A stretch of 56,665 nucleotides of DNA, taken from the IMG/VR virus record IMGVR_UViG_3300010370_000044, positions 1 through 56,665 of that record. One strand, given 5' to 3'. Source of the DNA: a virus. Shown one piece after another: positions 48,955 to 56,665 of the stretch. The position numbers and the translations under genes are program-made. Each line of letters begins with the position of its first letter. Position 1 is the stretch's first letter. Below the pieces are notes generated by a model. It was given only the letters and a program-made list of their open reading frames with translations. It had not been told where the DNA came from and made no database searches.

Positions 48955-51437
48955 GCAAGGTAGACTTTCCTAGTCACCTTATTGACCCTAAGGAGAAAAA
49001 CAGAGATTGGGTTCTCCAGTATTGTAAGGCCGCATGGTCTTCATTTGAAAACGACAACCCGCGGGAGATATTCTATCACGCCCGTTACCGCTACGAGGTA
49101 ATCAAGTCGTATGCGATGGGTAACCAGTCTATCAACAAGTATCGCCCACTTATGGGTGTTGATGAAGAGGCCAATGAAAGTTGGCTGAACATCGACTGGT
49201 CTGTAATTCCAATCATTCCAAAGTTTCGCCGTATCGCTCTCGGGAAGCTAAACAAAGTTGATTACAATTTCGTAGCTACACCGATTGATTCTCTGGCGAA
49301 TGAGGAGCAAACAAACTACTTCGCAAATACAAAGGCCAAGCTGATGCTTCGTGACGCCGTCATGAAGATGGACCCAAGCCTTGCTGATCTTCCAGCTCTT
49401 CAGATGGAGCCCGGTGAGGCAAAGGATATGGAGGAGCTAGAGATGCAGATGAAGTACACCTACAAGCATCAGATGGCAATCGAGGCTGAGCAGGGTATCA
49501 AACTCGTACTTGAGCAGAACAACGCATTCGCATTGCGCGAGAAGATTCGCGAAGATATGTTCGACTATGGGGTTGCTGGCTATAAAGAGTTTATTGATTC
49601 TAATGGCGCAATCAAAATCCGCACGATCAATCCTCGTAACATTCTAATCAATCACTGTAAGAATAAGGACTTCTCCGATGCTGCATACGTCGGTGAGATT
49701 ATCGAGATGACTATCTCTGATCTGAAGCAGGCAGCTGGTAATCAGTTCTCGGATTTGGAATACGAAGAAATCGCAAAACAACATATTGGCCTACTCGGAA
49801 ATCCAAAAGAGTGGCCGTCATCATTATCTGTTTATAATAAAGGCTATGACAAATTCCGTATACGTATACTCGACCTTGAGTTCTTCTCCGTCAATCAAAT
49901 GGTTTTCGAACAGCGCGTTGACCGGCGTGGAAATAAGATATACGCTCGTGCCAAGTTTGATGACCGTAATAAGAGAAAGGATAAATTTGAGCGTGTAGCG
50001 TACAAGGTTGTATACAAGGGCAAGTGGATTATTGGAACCAATTTCATTTTTGACGCAGGTCTTGCTACAAACATGAAGCGTGCAAAGTCCAGCCTGATGG
50101 ATACAGAACTAAGCTACCACATTATTGCTCCTGAGTTCTTCGATATGAAAGCATACGGCATGATGGAGCAAATCATTCCGATTGCAGACGCCATCCAGAT
50201 TGCATGGTATCGTTTACAGAACGCAATCAATCAGGCCCGTCCTAAGGGTATCATGATTGAGATGGGTGCTCTTGAAGATATCCCTCTTGGTAAGGGCGGA
50301 AAGCAGCTCAGCCCAATGAAGGTGTTGGATCTATACAGTAAGACTGGTACACTTGTTTATCGTAAGGCAGATGCACAGGGGCGAATGACTAACTATAAGC
50401 CGATTGAAGAATTGGAAAATGGTTTGGGTCGTGATGTGATGTCCTACTGGCAGATGATTCAGAACAACATTCAGATGGTGCGTGATATCACTGGTATGAA
50501 TGAAATGACAGATGGTTCAACCCCCGATCCGCGTACACTTACTACTGTTGCAAAGCTTGCATACGAGGGAACTAACAATGCGCTCACGCATATTGTGCAT
50601 GGAGAGAAGCAGCTTCTTGAATCACTGGCGAATGCAATTATTCTACGTCTTCAGGATGTTGCTCAAGGCGGAGAGGTGAAGGGTTATATCCGTGCACTTG
50701 GCGCTAACACAATGCGATTCTTTAAGGTATCACCTGAAATCGGATTGCATGAGTTTGGAATATTCTTGGAGGATAAACCAACAGACGAACAGAAGGCAAT
50801 GCTCATGCAGCAGGTTATGGCTGGACAGGCCAATGGAATGCTTGATATAGAAGACGCCATCATAATCCAGAACACGGACAATCTAAAGGTTGCACAGCAG
50901 CTGCTGGCGTACAAGATTAGAAAGCGTAGAGAGGATGAGGAAGCTAAGGCTATGCAGATGCAGCAGATGAATGCTCAAGTACAGCAGCAAAGCGCACTGG
51001 TTGCAGAGCAGGCTAAGCAGCAAACTCTTCAGGTTGAGGGTCAGGTCAAGGGCCAGCTGATTCAAGTTGAGAAGGAGTATGAGGCCAAGCTTCTTGAGAT
51101 CAAATATCAGTTTGAACTTCAACTCGAGCAGATGCGTCAGGGCGGTAAGATGGAGACCAAGAAGATTGAGAATCGTGGCAAGAAGAGTGTAACCAAGTTG
51201 AAGATGGGACAGGTTGATGACGATAAGATGGACGACTATTCTGCCATGTTAGCTCAGATGCCTTCACTATCAGTTCCTGAAGAAGAGGAGGAGGTTAATC
51301 AAGAAACTCCAGAAATGATGCAGGGACAGATGGCAATGCAGGTTGAACAGCCGGAAGAAGTTGAAGAAGGAGAGGTTGAAGAAAACGAAATGGAGGAGGG
51401 AGAAATGGAGGAAGGAGAAGAGGAGCAGATGTCCTAA
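48942..51437 (+). CDS. Portal protein
   Basis: An 831-aa protein directly after TerL. N-terminal clip/wing region, a helical crown, then a Gln/Met-rich coiled coil (QMQQMNAQVQQQ...KQQTLQVEGQ) and a long acidic tail of Glu and Met. Length and coiled coil match portals of crAss-like and related podoviruses. It forms the dodecameric DNA channel. A TTCACCCCCTG motif follows the stop. Confidence 0.9.
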   Translation: MDKLSKVDFPSHLIDPKEKNRDWVLQYCKAAWSSFENDNPREIFYHARYRYEVIKSYAMGNQSINKYRPLMGVDEEANESWLNIDWSVIPIIPKFRRIALGKLNKVDYNFVATPIDSLANEEQTNYFANTKAKLMLRDAVMKMDPSLADLPALQMEPGEAKDMEELEMQMKYTYKHQMAIEAEQGIKLVLEQNNAFALREKIREDMFDYGVAGYKEFIDSNGAIKIRTINPRNILINHCKNKDFSDAAYVGEIIEMTISDLKQAAGNQFSDLEYEEIAKQHIGLLGNPKEWPSSLSVYNKGYDKFRIRILDLEFFSVNQMVFEQRVDRRGNKIYARAKFDDRNKRKDKFERVAYKVVYKGKWIIGTNFIFDAGLATNMKRAKSSLMDTELSYHIIAPEFFDMKAYGMMEQIIPIADAIQIAWYRLQNAINQARPKGIMIEMGALEDIPLGKGGKQLSPMKVLDLYSKTGTLVYRKADAQGRMTNYKPIEELENGLGRDVMSYWQMIQNNIQMVRDITGMNEMTDGSTPDPRTLTTVAKLAYEGTNNALTHIVHGEKQLLESLANAIILRLQDVAQGGEVKGYIRALGANTMRFFKVSPEIGLHEFGIFLEDKPTDEQKAMLMQQVMAGQANGMLDIEDAIIIQNTDNLKVAQQLLAYKIRKRREDEEAKAMQMQQMNAQVQQQSALVAEQAKQQTLQVEGQVKGQLIQVEKEYEAKLLEIKYQFELQLEQMRQGGKMETKKIENRGKKSVTKLKMGQVDDDKMDDYSAMLAQMPSLSVPEEEEEVNQETPEMMQGQMAMQVEQPEEVEEGEVEENEMEEGEMEEGEEEQMS

Positions 51438-51438
51438 C

Positions 51439-51488
51439 ATTTCACCCCCTGAAATCCATTGCTATTCAACATAGTGCATAAAACTTTG
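51439..51488 (+). promoter_or_regulatory. Intergenic hairpin and probable promoter before scaffold
   Basis: ATTTCA-CCCCC-TGAAAT (51439-51455) is a perfect hairpin; ATAAAACTTTGC (51478-51489) is a near -7 box, 20 nt before the ATG at 51509. Suggests separate strong expression of scaffold and capsid. Confidence 0.45.
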
Positions 51489-51508
51489 CAAACCCAAATA
51501 ACAACCAA

Positions 51509-52507
51509 ATGGAAAATGAACTGGACTTTAACAGCCTGTCATTACAGGATGTTTCGGTAAATGGCCAGCCTCTGGCCGAACCGGCTGCTGCAGAAAGTGC
51601 ACCGGCCGAAGATACCCAATCGGGTACAGAAACTACCACAACGGTAGAATCTACACCCGAACAGGTACAAACTCCTGATCCGGCCCCCGTTCCTATTACG
51701 GAGCAAAGTGAGCCAGCTCGGGAGTGGAAAGATGACTTCATTAAAGGAGTCGTTGAGTACTACGAGAAAACAGGTGATCTAACACCATACCTGCAAGCCA
51801 AGCTTGTAGACTTTAACGGAATGAGCGACGAGGAGGTTATGAGACGTAACCTTCGAGAGCAGTATCCGGATGTTTCTGATAAGGCGTTTGAACGTCTTTA
51901 TAAGCAACAGGTAGTCGACAAGTTCAAGATCGATGCAGACGAATGGGGAGAAGACGATGCCGAGCTGGGCAGAGAGTTGCTCAAAGCTGAAGCGTCGAAG
52001 GCTCGCCAGAAGTATGTCGATTGGCAGAATAGCTTCAAGGCTCCGGAACCGGTCCAGAGTTTGGAGGCGCAGCAGGAACAAGCGGAGATGGAAGAAGCTC
52101 TCCGTCAGTTTGAGCAGAGCGTAAAAAGTAACCAGCTCACTAGCCAGATCCTGAACGACAAGAGAATTGCCGTCAAGATTGGTGACAGTGAGTTTAATTA
52201 CGAGTTACAGGATGCCCAATCCTTGGTGGATATGACACTTGATAATAACAAGTTCTTCCAACAATTCGCTGCAGGCGAAGGCCAGTTGGACTATAGTAAA
52301 TGGTATAAGACCGTCGCCTATAGTCAAAACCCAGAGCTCTTTGAAAAGGCTCTGATTAACTACGGCAAGACGCTGGGCCGCGAAGAAGTGACGAAGGAGA
52401 TCAAAAACCCCTCGACAAATACTGTAGGGGATGTGCCGACTGAAGGTTCTACCGATTTCGCCACAGGTCTTCTACAGGCGTTTGCCACTCGGGGGGTGAG
52501 CAAATAA
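51509..52507 (+). CDS. Scaffolding protein
   Basis: A 332-aa acidic protein. A Pro/Ala/Thr/Glu-rich disordered N-terminal third is followed by helical and coiled-coil sequence (LEAQQEQAEMEEALRQFEQ). Position between portal and major capsid protein, composition and size fit an internal scaffold that directs prohead assembly and is then removed. Confidence 0.85.
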   Translation: MENELDFNSLSLQDVSVNGQPLAEPAAAESAPAEDTQSGTETTTTVESTPEQVQTPDPAPVPITEQSEPAREWKDDFIKGVVEYYEKTGDLTPYLQAKLVDFNGMSDEEVMRRNLREQYPDVSDKAFERLYKQQVVDKFKIDADEWGEDDAELGRELLKAEASKARQKYVDWQNSFKAPEPVQSLEAQQEQAEMEEALRQFEQSVKSNQLTSQILNDKRIAVKIGDSEFNYELQDAQSLVDMTLDNNKFFQQFAAGEGQLDYSKWYKTVAYSQNPELFEKALINYGKTLGREEVTKEIKNPSTNTVGDVPTEGSTDFATGLLQAFATRGVSK

Positions 52508-52537
52508 TCATTTTAACCCCAATTAAATTTTTTAAAC

Positions 52538-53845
52538 ATGCCCGGTACACTTGGAAACTTAACTAAGAGTTATGTTTCTTCCGTAAACTTTCTTGATCAG
52601 CGTGAAATCCTGAACAAGATTCTTGACATCACCAACGAAGAGTCTTCGTTCTTGGATGTCATGGAGCTGACTGGTCGTTCTAACCCGACCTCTGTTCCTA
52701 CTTATCATCATTTCGTAAACGAGGAGCTCTATGTTCTGGCTACTGTAACTGCAGTAACTGGTTCTGGAACTACTCAAGTTTCTGCCACCATCGACGCCGA
52801 TGCTTATGCCTACGTTAACGTAGGAGAGCTCGTTCTTGTTACCAGTGGTAAGGTTGGTATGGTTACTAGCAAGGCTGGTTCCAACACCATCGTTATCAAA
52901 AGCGTAGACGCCAGCACTCTGAGCGTAACTGCCGCTGACAAGATCAGCTTCTTCTCTAACGCCGCCGGTGAAGGTTCTTTGTCTCCTGACGCTAAGCGTT
53001 GGGGTGCTACGAAGTACTACAACCAAGTGCAGATCTTCAAAGGCAAGTTCTCGATCACTGACATTCAGAAGGCTTCTAAAGTGGAAGTTGAATTCCAAGG
53101 CAAGCCTTTCTACATGTACAAAGGTCAGCACGAAAGCCTGATGAAGTTCCGCGGTGACATCAGCTCTGCTTTGATGTTCGGCCGTATGAGCACAACCCAG
53201 TTCTCTGACGCTTCTCCTGCTCTTATCGATGCAGAAGGTAAGCCTGTTCAGACAACTGCCGGTTTGGATCAGTACGTTACCACCTATGGTATCGATCAGT
53301 CCCTGTTGACTGCTGGTACTGTTACTCTGTCTGACATCAGCACTCTGACTCAGACTTTGAACAAAGCCCGCGCTCCTCAGGAGTACTTCCTGTTCGTAGG
53401 AACTACTATGAACATTGCTCTTGACAACCTGTTCAACAACTTGGGCAACTCTGCTCTGTTGTCTCAGGGTGCTCGCTTCCAGATCGCTGGTAAGCAACTC
53501 GAGCTCGGAATCGACAGCGTAAAGATCTATGGCCGTACCTTCCACAAGAAGTATCTGCCGATCCTCGACCACAAGAACATCGTTAACTTCACTGGCGGTC
53601 CGAACTTCAAGGACAGCGCCTACGGAGCTCCTGCTACTAAGCAGAAGACTAACGATGGTCAGATGATCGATCGTCTAGGTGTTCGCTTCATGAACGGTGA
53701 TGGTACCGATCTGAAGTATCGCGAGATCCTGTTGGGTGGTTTGGCTCCTGTTCCGACAAACGAGCGTTCCGTATTGGAGATCCACTACGAGAGCGTACAA
53801 GGTTTGCAGGTTCTTGGTGCTAACCATTTCTTCAAGCTGAAGTAA
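52538..53845 (+). CDS. Major capsid protein
   Basis: A 435-aa protein in the standard place after scaffold, with strong codon regularity as expected for the most abundant product. It has an N-terminal helical arm (LDQREILNKILDITNEESSFL), an inserted beta-rich domain (about residues 65-135) and HK97-fold-like helix and strand order thereafter (ALIDAEG..., VRFMNGDGTDL...). A strong terminator follows at 53865. Confidence 0.9.
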   Translation: MPGTLGNLTKSYVSSVNFLDQREILNKILDITNEESSFLDVMELTGRSNPTSVPTYHHFVNEELYVLATVTAVTGSGTTQVSATIDADAYAYVNVGELVLVTSGKVGMVTSKAGSNTIVIKSVDASTLSVTAADKISFFSNAAGEGSLSPDAKRWGATKYYNQVQIFKGKFSITDIQKASKVEVEFQGKPFYMYKGQHESLMKFRGDISSALMFGRMSTTQFSDASPALIDAEGKPVQTTAGLDQYVTTYGIDQSLLTAGTVTLSDISTLTQTLNKARAPQEYFLFVGTTMNIALDNLFNNLGNSALLSQGARFQIAGKQLELGIDSVKIYGRTFHKKYLPILDHKNIVNFTGGPNFKDSAYGAPATKQKTNDGQMIDRLGVRFMNGDGTDLKYREILLGGLAPVPTNERSVLEIHYESVQGLQVLGANHFFKLK

Positions 53846-53864
53846 CTGATATTCAGTTCTTTAT

Positions 53865-53898
53865 AAGGGAGGGGGATAAAACCCCTTCCCTTCTTTTT
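53865..53898 (+). terminator. Intrinsic terminator after capsid gene
   Basis: Stem AAGGGAGGGG (53865-53874) with CCCCTTCCCTT (53882-53892), then TCTTTTT. Rightward. Confidence 0.88.
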
Positions 53899-53917
53899 AA
53901 TAACCAAATAACACACG

Positions 53918-54751
53918 ATGAAAAAAACAGAATTGTACAACCAGCTGCCAGACAAGCTGGTTAAATCCACCCTACTTAAGCCGGGTGAGCAGGTAATGTA
54001 CAGACTGCACAACATGCAGCGAAACCCAATGGAGCCAACAAAGCTCTCAATTCCTGCGGCAAAAAACGTCCCTCCTACTGATACAATTTGGGACGAATCA
54101 TCTCAAACCTATATCGATATCGCTGCTGTGCGGAACGTAAGTCCAACTGGCGATCACACATTCCACGAAATCTTTTTTTACGGCAATCAGGCCGGACACA
54201 TGATCTTGGTTGGTGGTCGTGCTCTGGATCAGGAGATTCACAGCTATCTTTCCTTATGCAACTACAATGCTTCTAACCCTAACCGTGATAATACTAAGGA
54301 GGCTATTTTCGAAAAGGTTGACGAAGAGGCAAAAGCAGAAAAGGAAAGCCGTACACGTAACATCCGTCGTGAGGCTCTGAACGCCGCTGCAGACTTGAGC
54401 CCAGAAGAGGTGAAAGACTATGCCGCATCTCTCGGAAAGGATGACACAAAACCTGTATCTGTATTGAGAAATGAGCTTGAGGAGATGGCGGATAAAACCC
54501 CTGAAGACTTCATGAAGCTTATCAACAACAAACAGGCAGTGATGAAGGCAACCATTAACCGTGCCATTAAGAAGGGCGCTATTGTCTTCAATCAGGAGCA
54601 GTCACGTTTTGAGTGGCCCAATCAGGAGGCCATCCTGACAGTGGCTCGTTCCACTGGATCTGACGCCGTAGAAGAGCTGGTTAGCTTCTGCATCAGCTCG
54701 GCAAAAGGCGAAAAGGTCTATCAGACTATTTCAAGTAAGGCCAAAAAGTGA
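53918..54751 (+). CDS. Virion-associated protein of unknown role
   Basis: A 277-aa protein with a beta-type first half (YRLHNMQRNPMEP, GHMILVGGRAL) and a helical, charged second half (KVDEEAKAEKESRTRNIRREAL) including PEEVKDYAASLG. It follows the capsid gene; head decoration or neck roles are possible. No family recognised. Confidence 0.72.
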   Translation: MKKTELYNQLPDKLVKSTLLKPGEQVMYRLHNMQRNPMEPTKLSIPAAKNVPPTDTIWDESSQTYIDIAAVRNVSPTGDHTFHEIFFYGNQAGHMILVGGRALDQEIHSYLSLCNYNASNPNRDNTKEAIFEKVDEEAKAEKESRTRNIRREALNAAADLSPEEVKDYAASLGKDDTKPVSVLRNELEEMADKTPEDFMKLINNKQAVMKATINRAIKKGAIVFNQEQSRFEWPNQEAILTVARSTGSDAVEELVSFCISSAKGEKVYQTISSKAKK

Positions 54752-54805
54752 TGCCTTAGTCCACAACTGGACTGAGGTTCATCTCGTGTTTGGTTGTTTG
54801 GTAAG

Positions 54806-54834
54806 GCCCCTGCTATTCCTAGCGGGGGCTTTTT
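54806..54834 (+). terminator. Intrinsic terminator
   Basis: Stem GCCCCTGCT (54806-54814) with AGCGGGGGC (54821-54829), one wobble, then TTTTT. Rightward; separates the capsid unit from the fibre genes. Confidence 0.9.
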
Positions 54835-54886
54835 CATAGGGTGTTTTTCTGGGTAATGATATAGTTGGTACTGAATTTTGCATACA

Positions 54887-56086
54887 ATGCCTACAATTCC
54901 TAACATATCTTTTTCGGTTAAGTTTAACCTTACTGGTACCCCCACTCTTGCGTTAACCGACACCACTACTACACCACCTGCAGGTCTGGTTGGTATTTTT
55001 GAAATCACTCAGCCAGATGGATATGTCCGCGTTGGGAATATTGCATCCCCCGATATCGCTGCCGCCGGGGGTACCTTTAACTATACCCTGACTCTGGACA
55101 GCTCTGGTGGCGTTCAGCGGGGTCAATATACGATCAAGTACACTGCTAATGCGCCGAGCTATTTGTCAACTGACTTTACTCGTACGTTCCAGTTCAACTA
55201 TCAACCTGTTACGCTTAACCTGCGTGAGGAGTTTGACGTGTTTACTCCACAGCTGAGGTACTATGATGACACTGTATATTCTATTGGCGGCTGGAGCAAT
55301 GGTGCTGTAACTAGGGCTTGGTCTGGAACGAGCACTCCGACAGGAACGAAGACCAGCTCGGGGGTATTCTTAGACATGATTCATACTGGAAACTATTATG
55401 ACGCCAACTATACGATCAGTCTATCGTCATCGCTATTATATACAAACACTACTTATGCTTGGTTGACCGTTCAGGAGACAGTTTCTAGGTCTGTGAATAC
55501 GTACGCTGAGACTCCTCCGACAATTGTACAGATTGTTAGTCTGATAGTATCACTTAAGAATACTCTTGAAAGCAAGATCGATACTGTCAACGAGTTTAAC
55601 CAAACTCGTCAGGACTTTGAATACGCTCAGTCTCTTTTTGAGCACATCATACAGCGAATTCAAGTAAACAATCTTTCAACTATATATAGGGATTTAAAGG
55701 ATCTGATTGCAATACTTCACAACTATCAGATACCAACATATGTCCCTCTTAATGTGCCAATACTACCATACAATCTTGGTTCAATTATTACCGGAGCAGT
55801 TTGGGGTAGTATCACAGGGACAATTACATCTCAGACTGACTTAGTAAACTACGTTGCAAGCCAGATCGGGGGCCAGACGTACAAGACTAATGTTGGAGAC
55901 GGAACAAACACATCATACACTGTAACCCACAACCTAAACTCAGAAGATCTATTTGTAGAAATTTGGGACAACGGAACAAAGGATCAGGTATTCACAGACG
56001 TAGTTTACGCTACTGTCAATACAATAACAGTAACATTTGCAACTCCTCCTACTTCTGCACAATATAAAGTAATAGTCAAGAAATGA
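54887..56086 (+). CDS. Tail fibre / appendage protein
   Basis: A 399-aa protein, ATG 54887 preceded by a TTTTGC -7-like site. Fn3/Ig-like beta sequence (about 1-210), a helical coil (about 220-290), and a C-terminal segment GDGTNTSYTVTHNLNS...LFVEIWDNGT typical of fibre and receptor-binding tips. Likely a trimeric appendage; overlaps the next fibre gene by 4 bp. Confidence 0.8.
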   Translation: MPTIPNISFSVKFNLTGTPTLALTDTTTTPPAGLVGIFEITQPDGYVRVGNIASPDIAAAGGTFNYTLTLDSSGGVQRGQYTIKYTANAPSYLSTDFTRTFQFNYQPVTLNLREEFDVFTPQLRYYDDTVYSIGGWSNGAVTRAWSGTSTPTGTKTSSGVFLDMIHTGNYYDANYTISLSSSLLYTNTTYAWLTVQETVSRSVNTYAETPPTIVQIVSLIVSLKNTLESKIDTVNEFNQTRQDFEYAQSLFEHIIQRIQVNNLSTIYRDLKDLIAILHNYQIPTYVPLNVPILPYNLGSIITGAVWGSITGTITSQTDLVNYVASQIGGQTYKTNVGDGTNTSYTVTHNLNSEDLFVEIWDNGTKDQVFTDVVYATVNTITVTFATPPTSAQYKVIVKK

Positions 56087-56665
56087 GGTTCTTAAACAAC
56101 ATCTTAGCCAAGGCTGGTTTGATCGTAGATGGTACAACGCAGTTGAATACAATTGCTAATGCTACCACAGATACAGACAGATTTATCGTTAGTGATTCTG
56201 GAGTAATCAAATATCGCACTGGCGCTCAGATTCTTTCTGACATAAATGGCGTACCATCTAGTCGCCAACTGACCATCAATGGTACATCGTATGATCTATC
56301 TACTGATCGTATCTGGTCTGTTGGAACTGTTACTTCTGTTGGGATTACAATGCCTGCTGCTTTTAATGTAGCAAATAGTCCTGTAACAGGATCTGGTACA
56401 ATCGCCGTAACTGCAGCTGGTTTGGCGTCTCAATATATTAGGGGTGATGGTACTTTGGCTGACTTCCCAGAAAGCGGTAGTGGGGGTGGAGCATCTGTTT
56501 CATATTATTTAAACGGGTCTATTAGTCAGGGAACTTTTGGTGGCAATACTTATTATCAAATGAGTAAGAATGCCATTTTGGGAGTTGGAACTGATTTTAC
56601 TATAAGCACTAATGGATATATTGCACAGTTCATAACTGATGCTGGTAATCCGGGTCTTTTAAATA
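56083..56665 (+). CDS. Tail fibre protein (3' end outside window)
   Basis: At least 194 residues, open at the window edge. MRFLNNILAKAGLIVDGTTQ start, an INGTSYDLSTDRIWSVG repeat-type motif and Gly/Ser/Thr-rich beta sequence are characteristic of Bacteroidota phage tail fibres. Start fixed by ATGA overlap with the preceding stop. Joining the end to base 1 does not give a continuous natural frame, so the true 3' end lies outside. Confidence 0.82.
   Translation, partial: MRFLNNILAKAGLIVDGTTQLNTIANATTDTDRFIVSDSGVIKYRTGAQILSDINGVPSSRQLTINGTSYDLSTDRIWSVGTVTSVGITMPAAFNVANSPVTGSGTIAVTAAGLASQYIRGDGTLADFPESGSGGGASVSYYLNGSISQGTFGGNTYYQMSKNAILGVGTDFTISTNGYIAQFITDAGNPGLLN

Noticed and set aside
1-56665. 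CRISPR array or diversity-generating retroelement
   Set aside because: No regularly spaced direct repeats and no reverse transcriptase were seen; the spaced similar elements at 35-38 kb are separated by genes and vary in sequence.
56083-56665. Circular closure of the window through the last fibre gene
   Set aside because: Joining the last base to base 1 makes the fibre frame run out of frame into the first gene and stop after about 17 codons, so direct circularity is not supported.

Overview
The window is most of the genome of a temperate, podovirus-like bacteriophage of a Bacteroidota host. The phage call rests on a complete set of virion genes: large terminase, portal, scaffold, major capsid protein, short-tail proteins, internal virion proteins, fibres and a lysis cassette. 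The temperate call rests on a tyrosine integrase and a Cro/C1-type repressor. The host call rests on promoter -7 boxes of the TAnnTTTG type, A-rich leaders without Shine-Dalgarno sequences, and fibre families typical of Bacteroidota phages. The window ends inside a tail-fibre gene, so it is not shown to be complete.

Layout. 1-19.0 kb (+): fibre accessory gene, lysis cassette (holin candidates, amidase, unimolecular-spanin candidate), neck/tail proteins, a 1270-aa tail protein, internal virion proteins and a 2841-aa polyvalent protein. 19.0-20.9 kb: HxlR-type regulator, an operator-controlled gene and a virion lysozyme-like protein. 20.9-29.7 kb (-): leftward early operon with dNMP kinase, resolvase-like nuclease, primase-helicase, replication protein, YqaJ exonuclease and Rad52-like annealase. 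29.8-32.4 kb: repressor (+), integrase, a probable attP region and a stand-alone DnaA domain IV. 32.3-39.9 kb (-): about 28 very small genes. 39.9-40.8 kb: GC-rich, gene-poor control region. 40.8-56.7 kb (+): GroES-like protein, nucleases, peptidase, three glycosyltransferases, terminase, portal, scaffold, capsid and fibres.

The most unusual content is RNA. Between the stop codon of one leftward gene and the ATG of the next lie at least nine small tRNA-like elements, each ending 14-20 nt before the ATG. Two at 23 kb still look like degenerate cloverleaves. Seven at 35-38 kb are reduced to an acceptor-like stem plus a T-arm-like hairpin of 41-48 nt, with compensatory changes between copies. 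The same array starts with a textbook type III hammerhead ribozyme, preceded by about 580 nt of strongly folded non-coding sequence. Together they look like an RNA-punctuated array of small-gene cassettes.

A second system is regulatory: an inverted repeat TCTA-NNN-TAGA lies at the repressor/early promoter region and at promoters across the genome, suggesting one repressor acts on many dispersed operators. Virion genes appear to be expressed from TAnnTTTGC promoters, several so close to the ATG that the messages may be leaderless.
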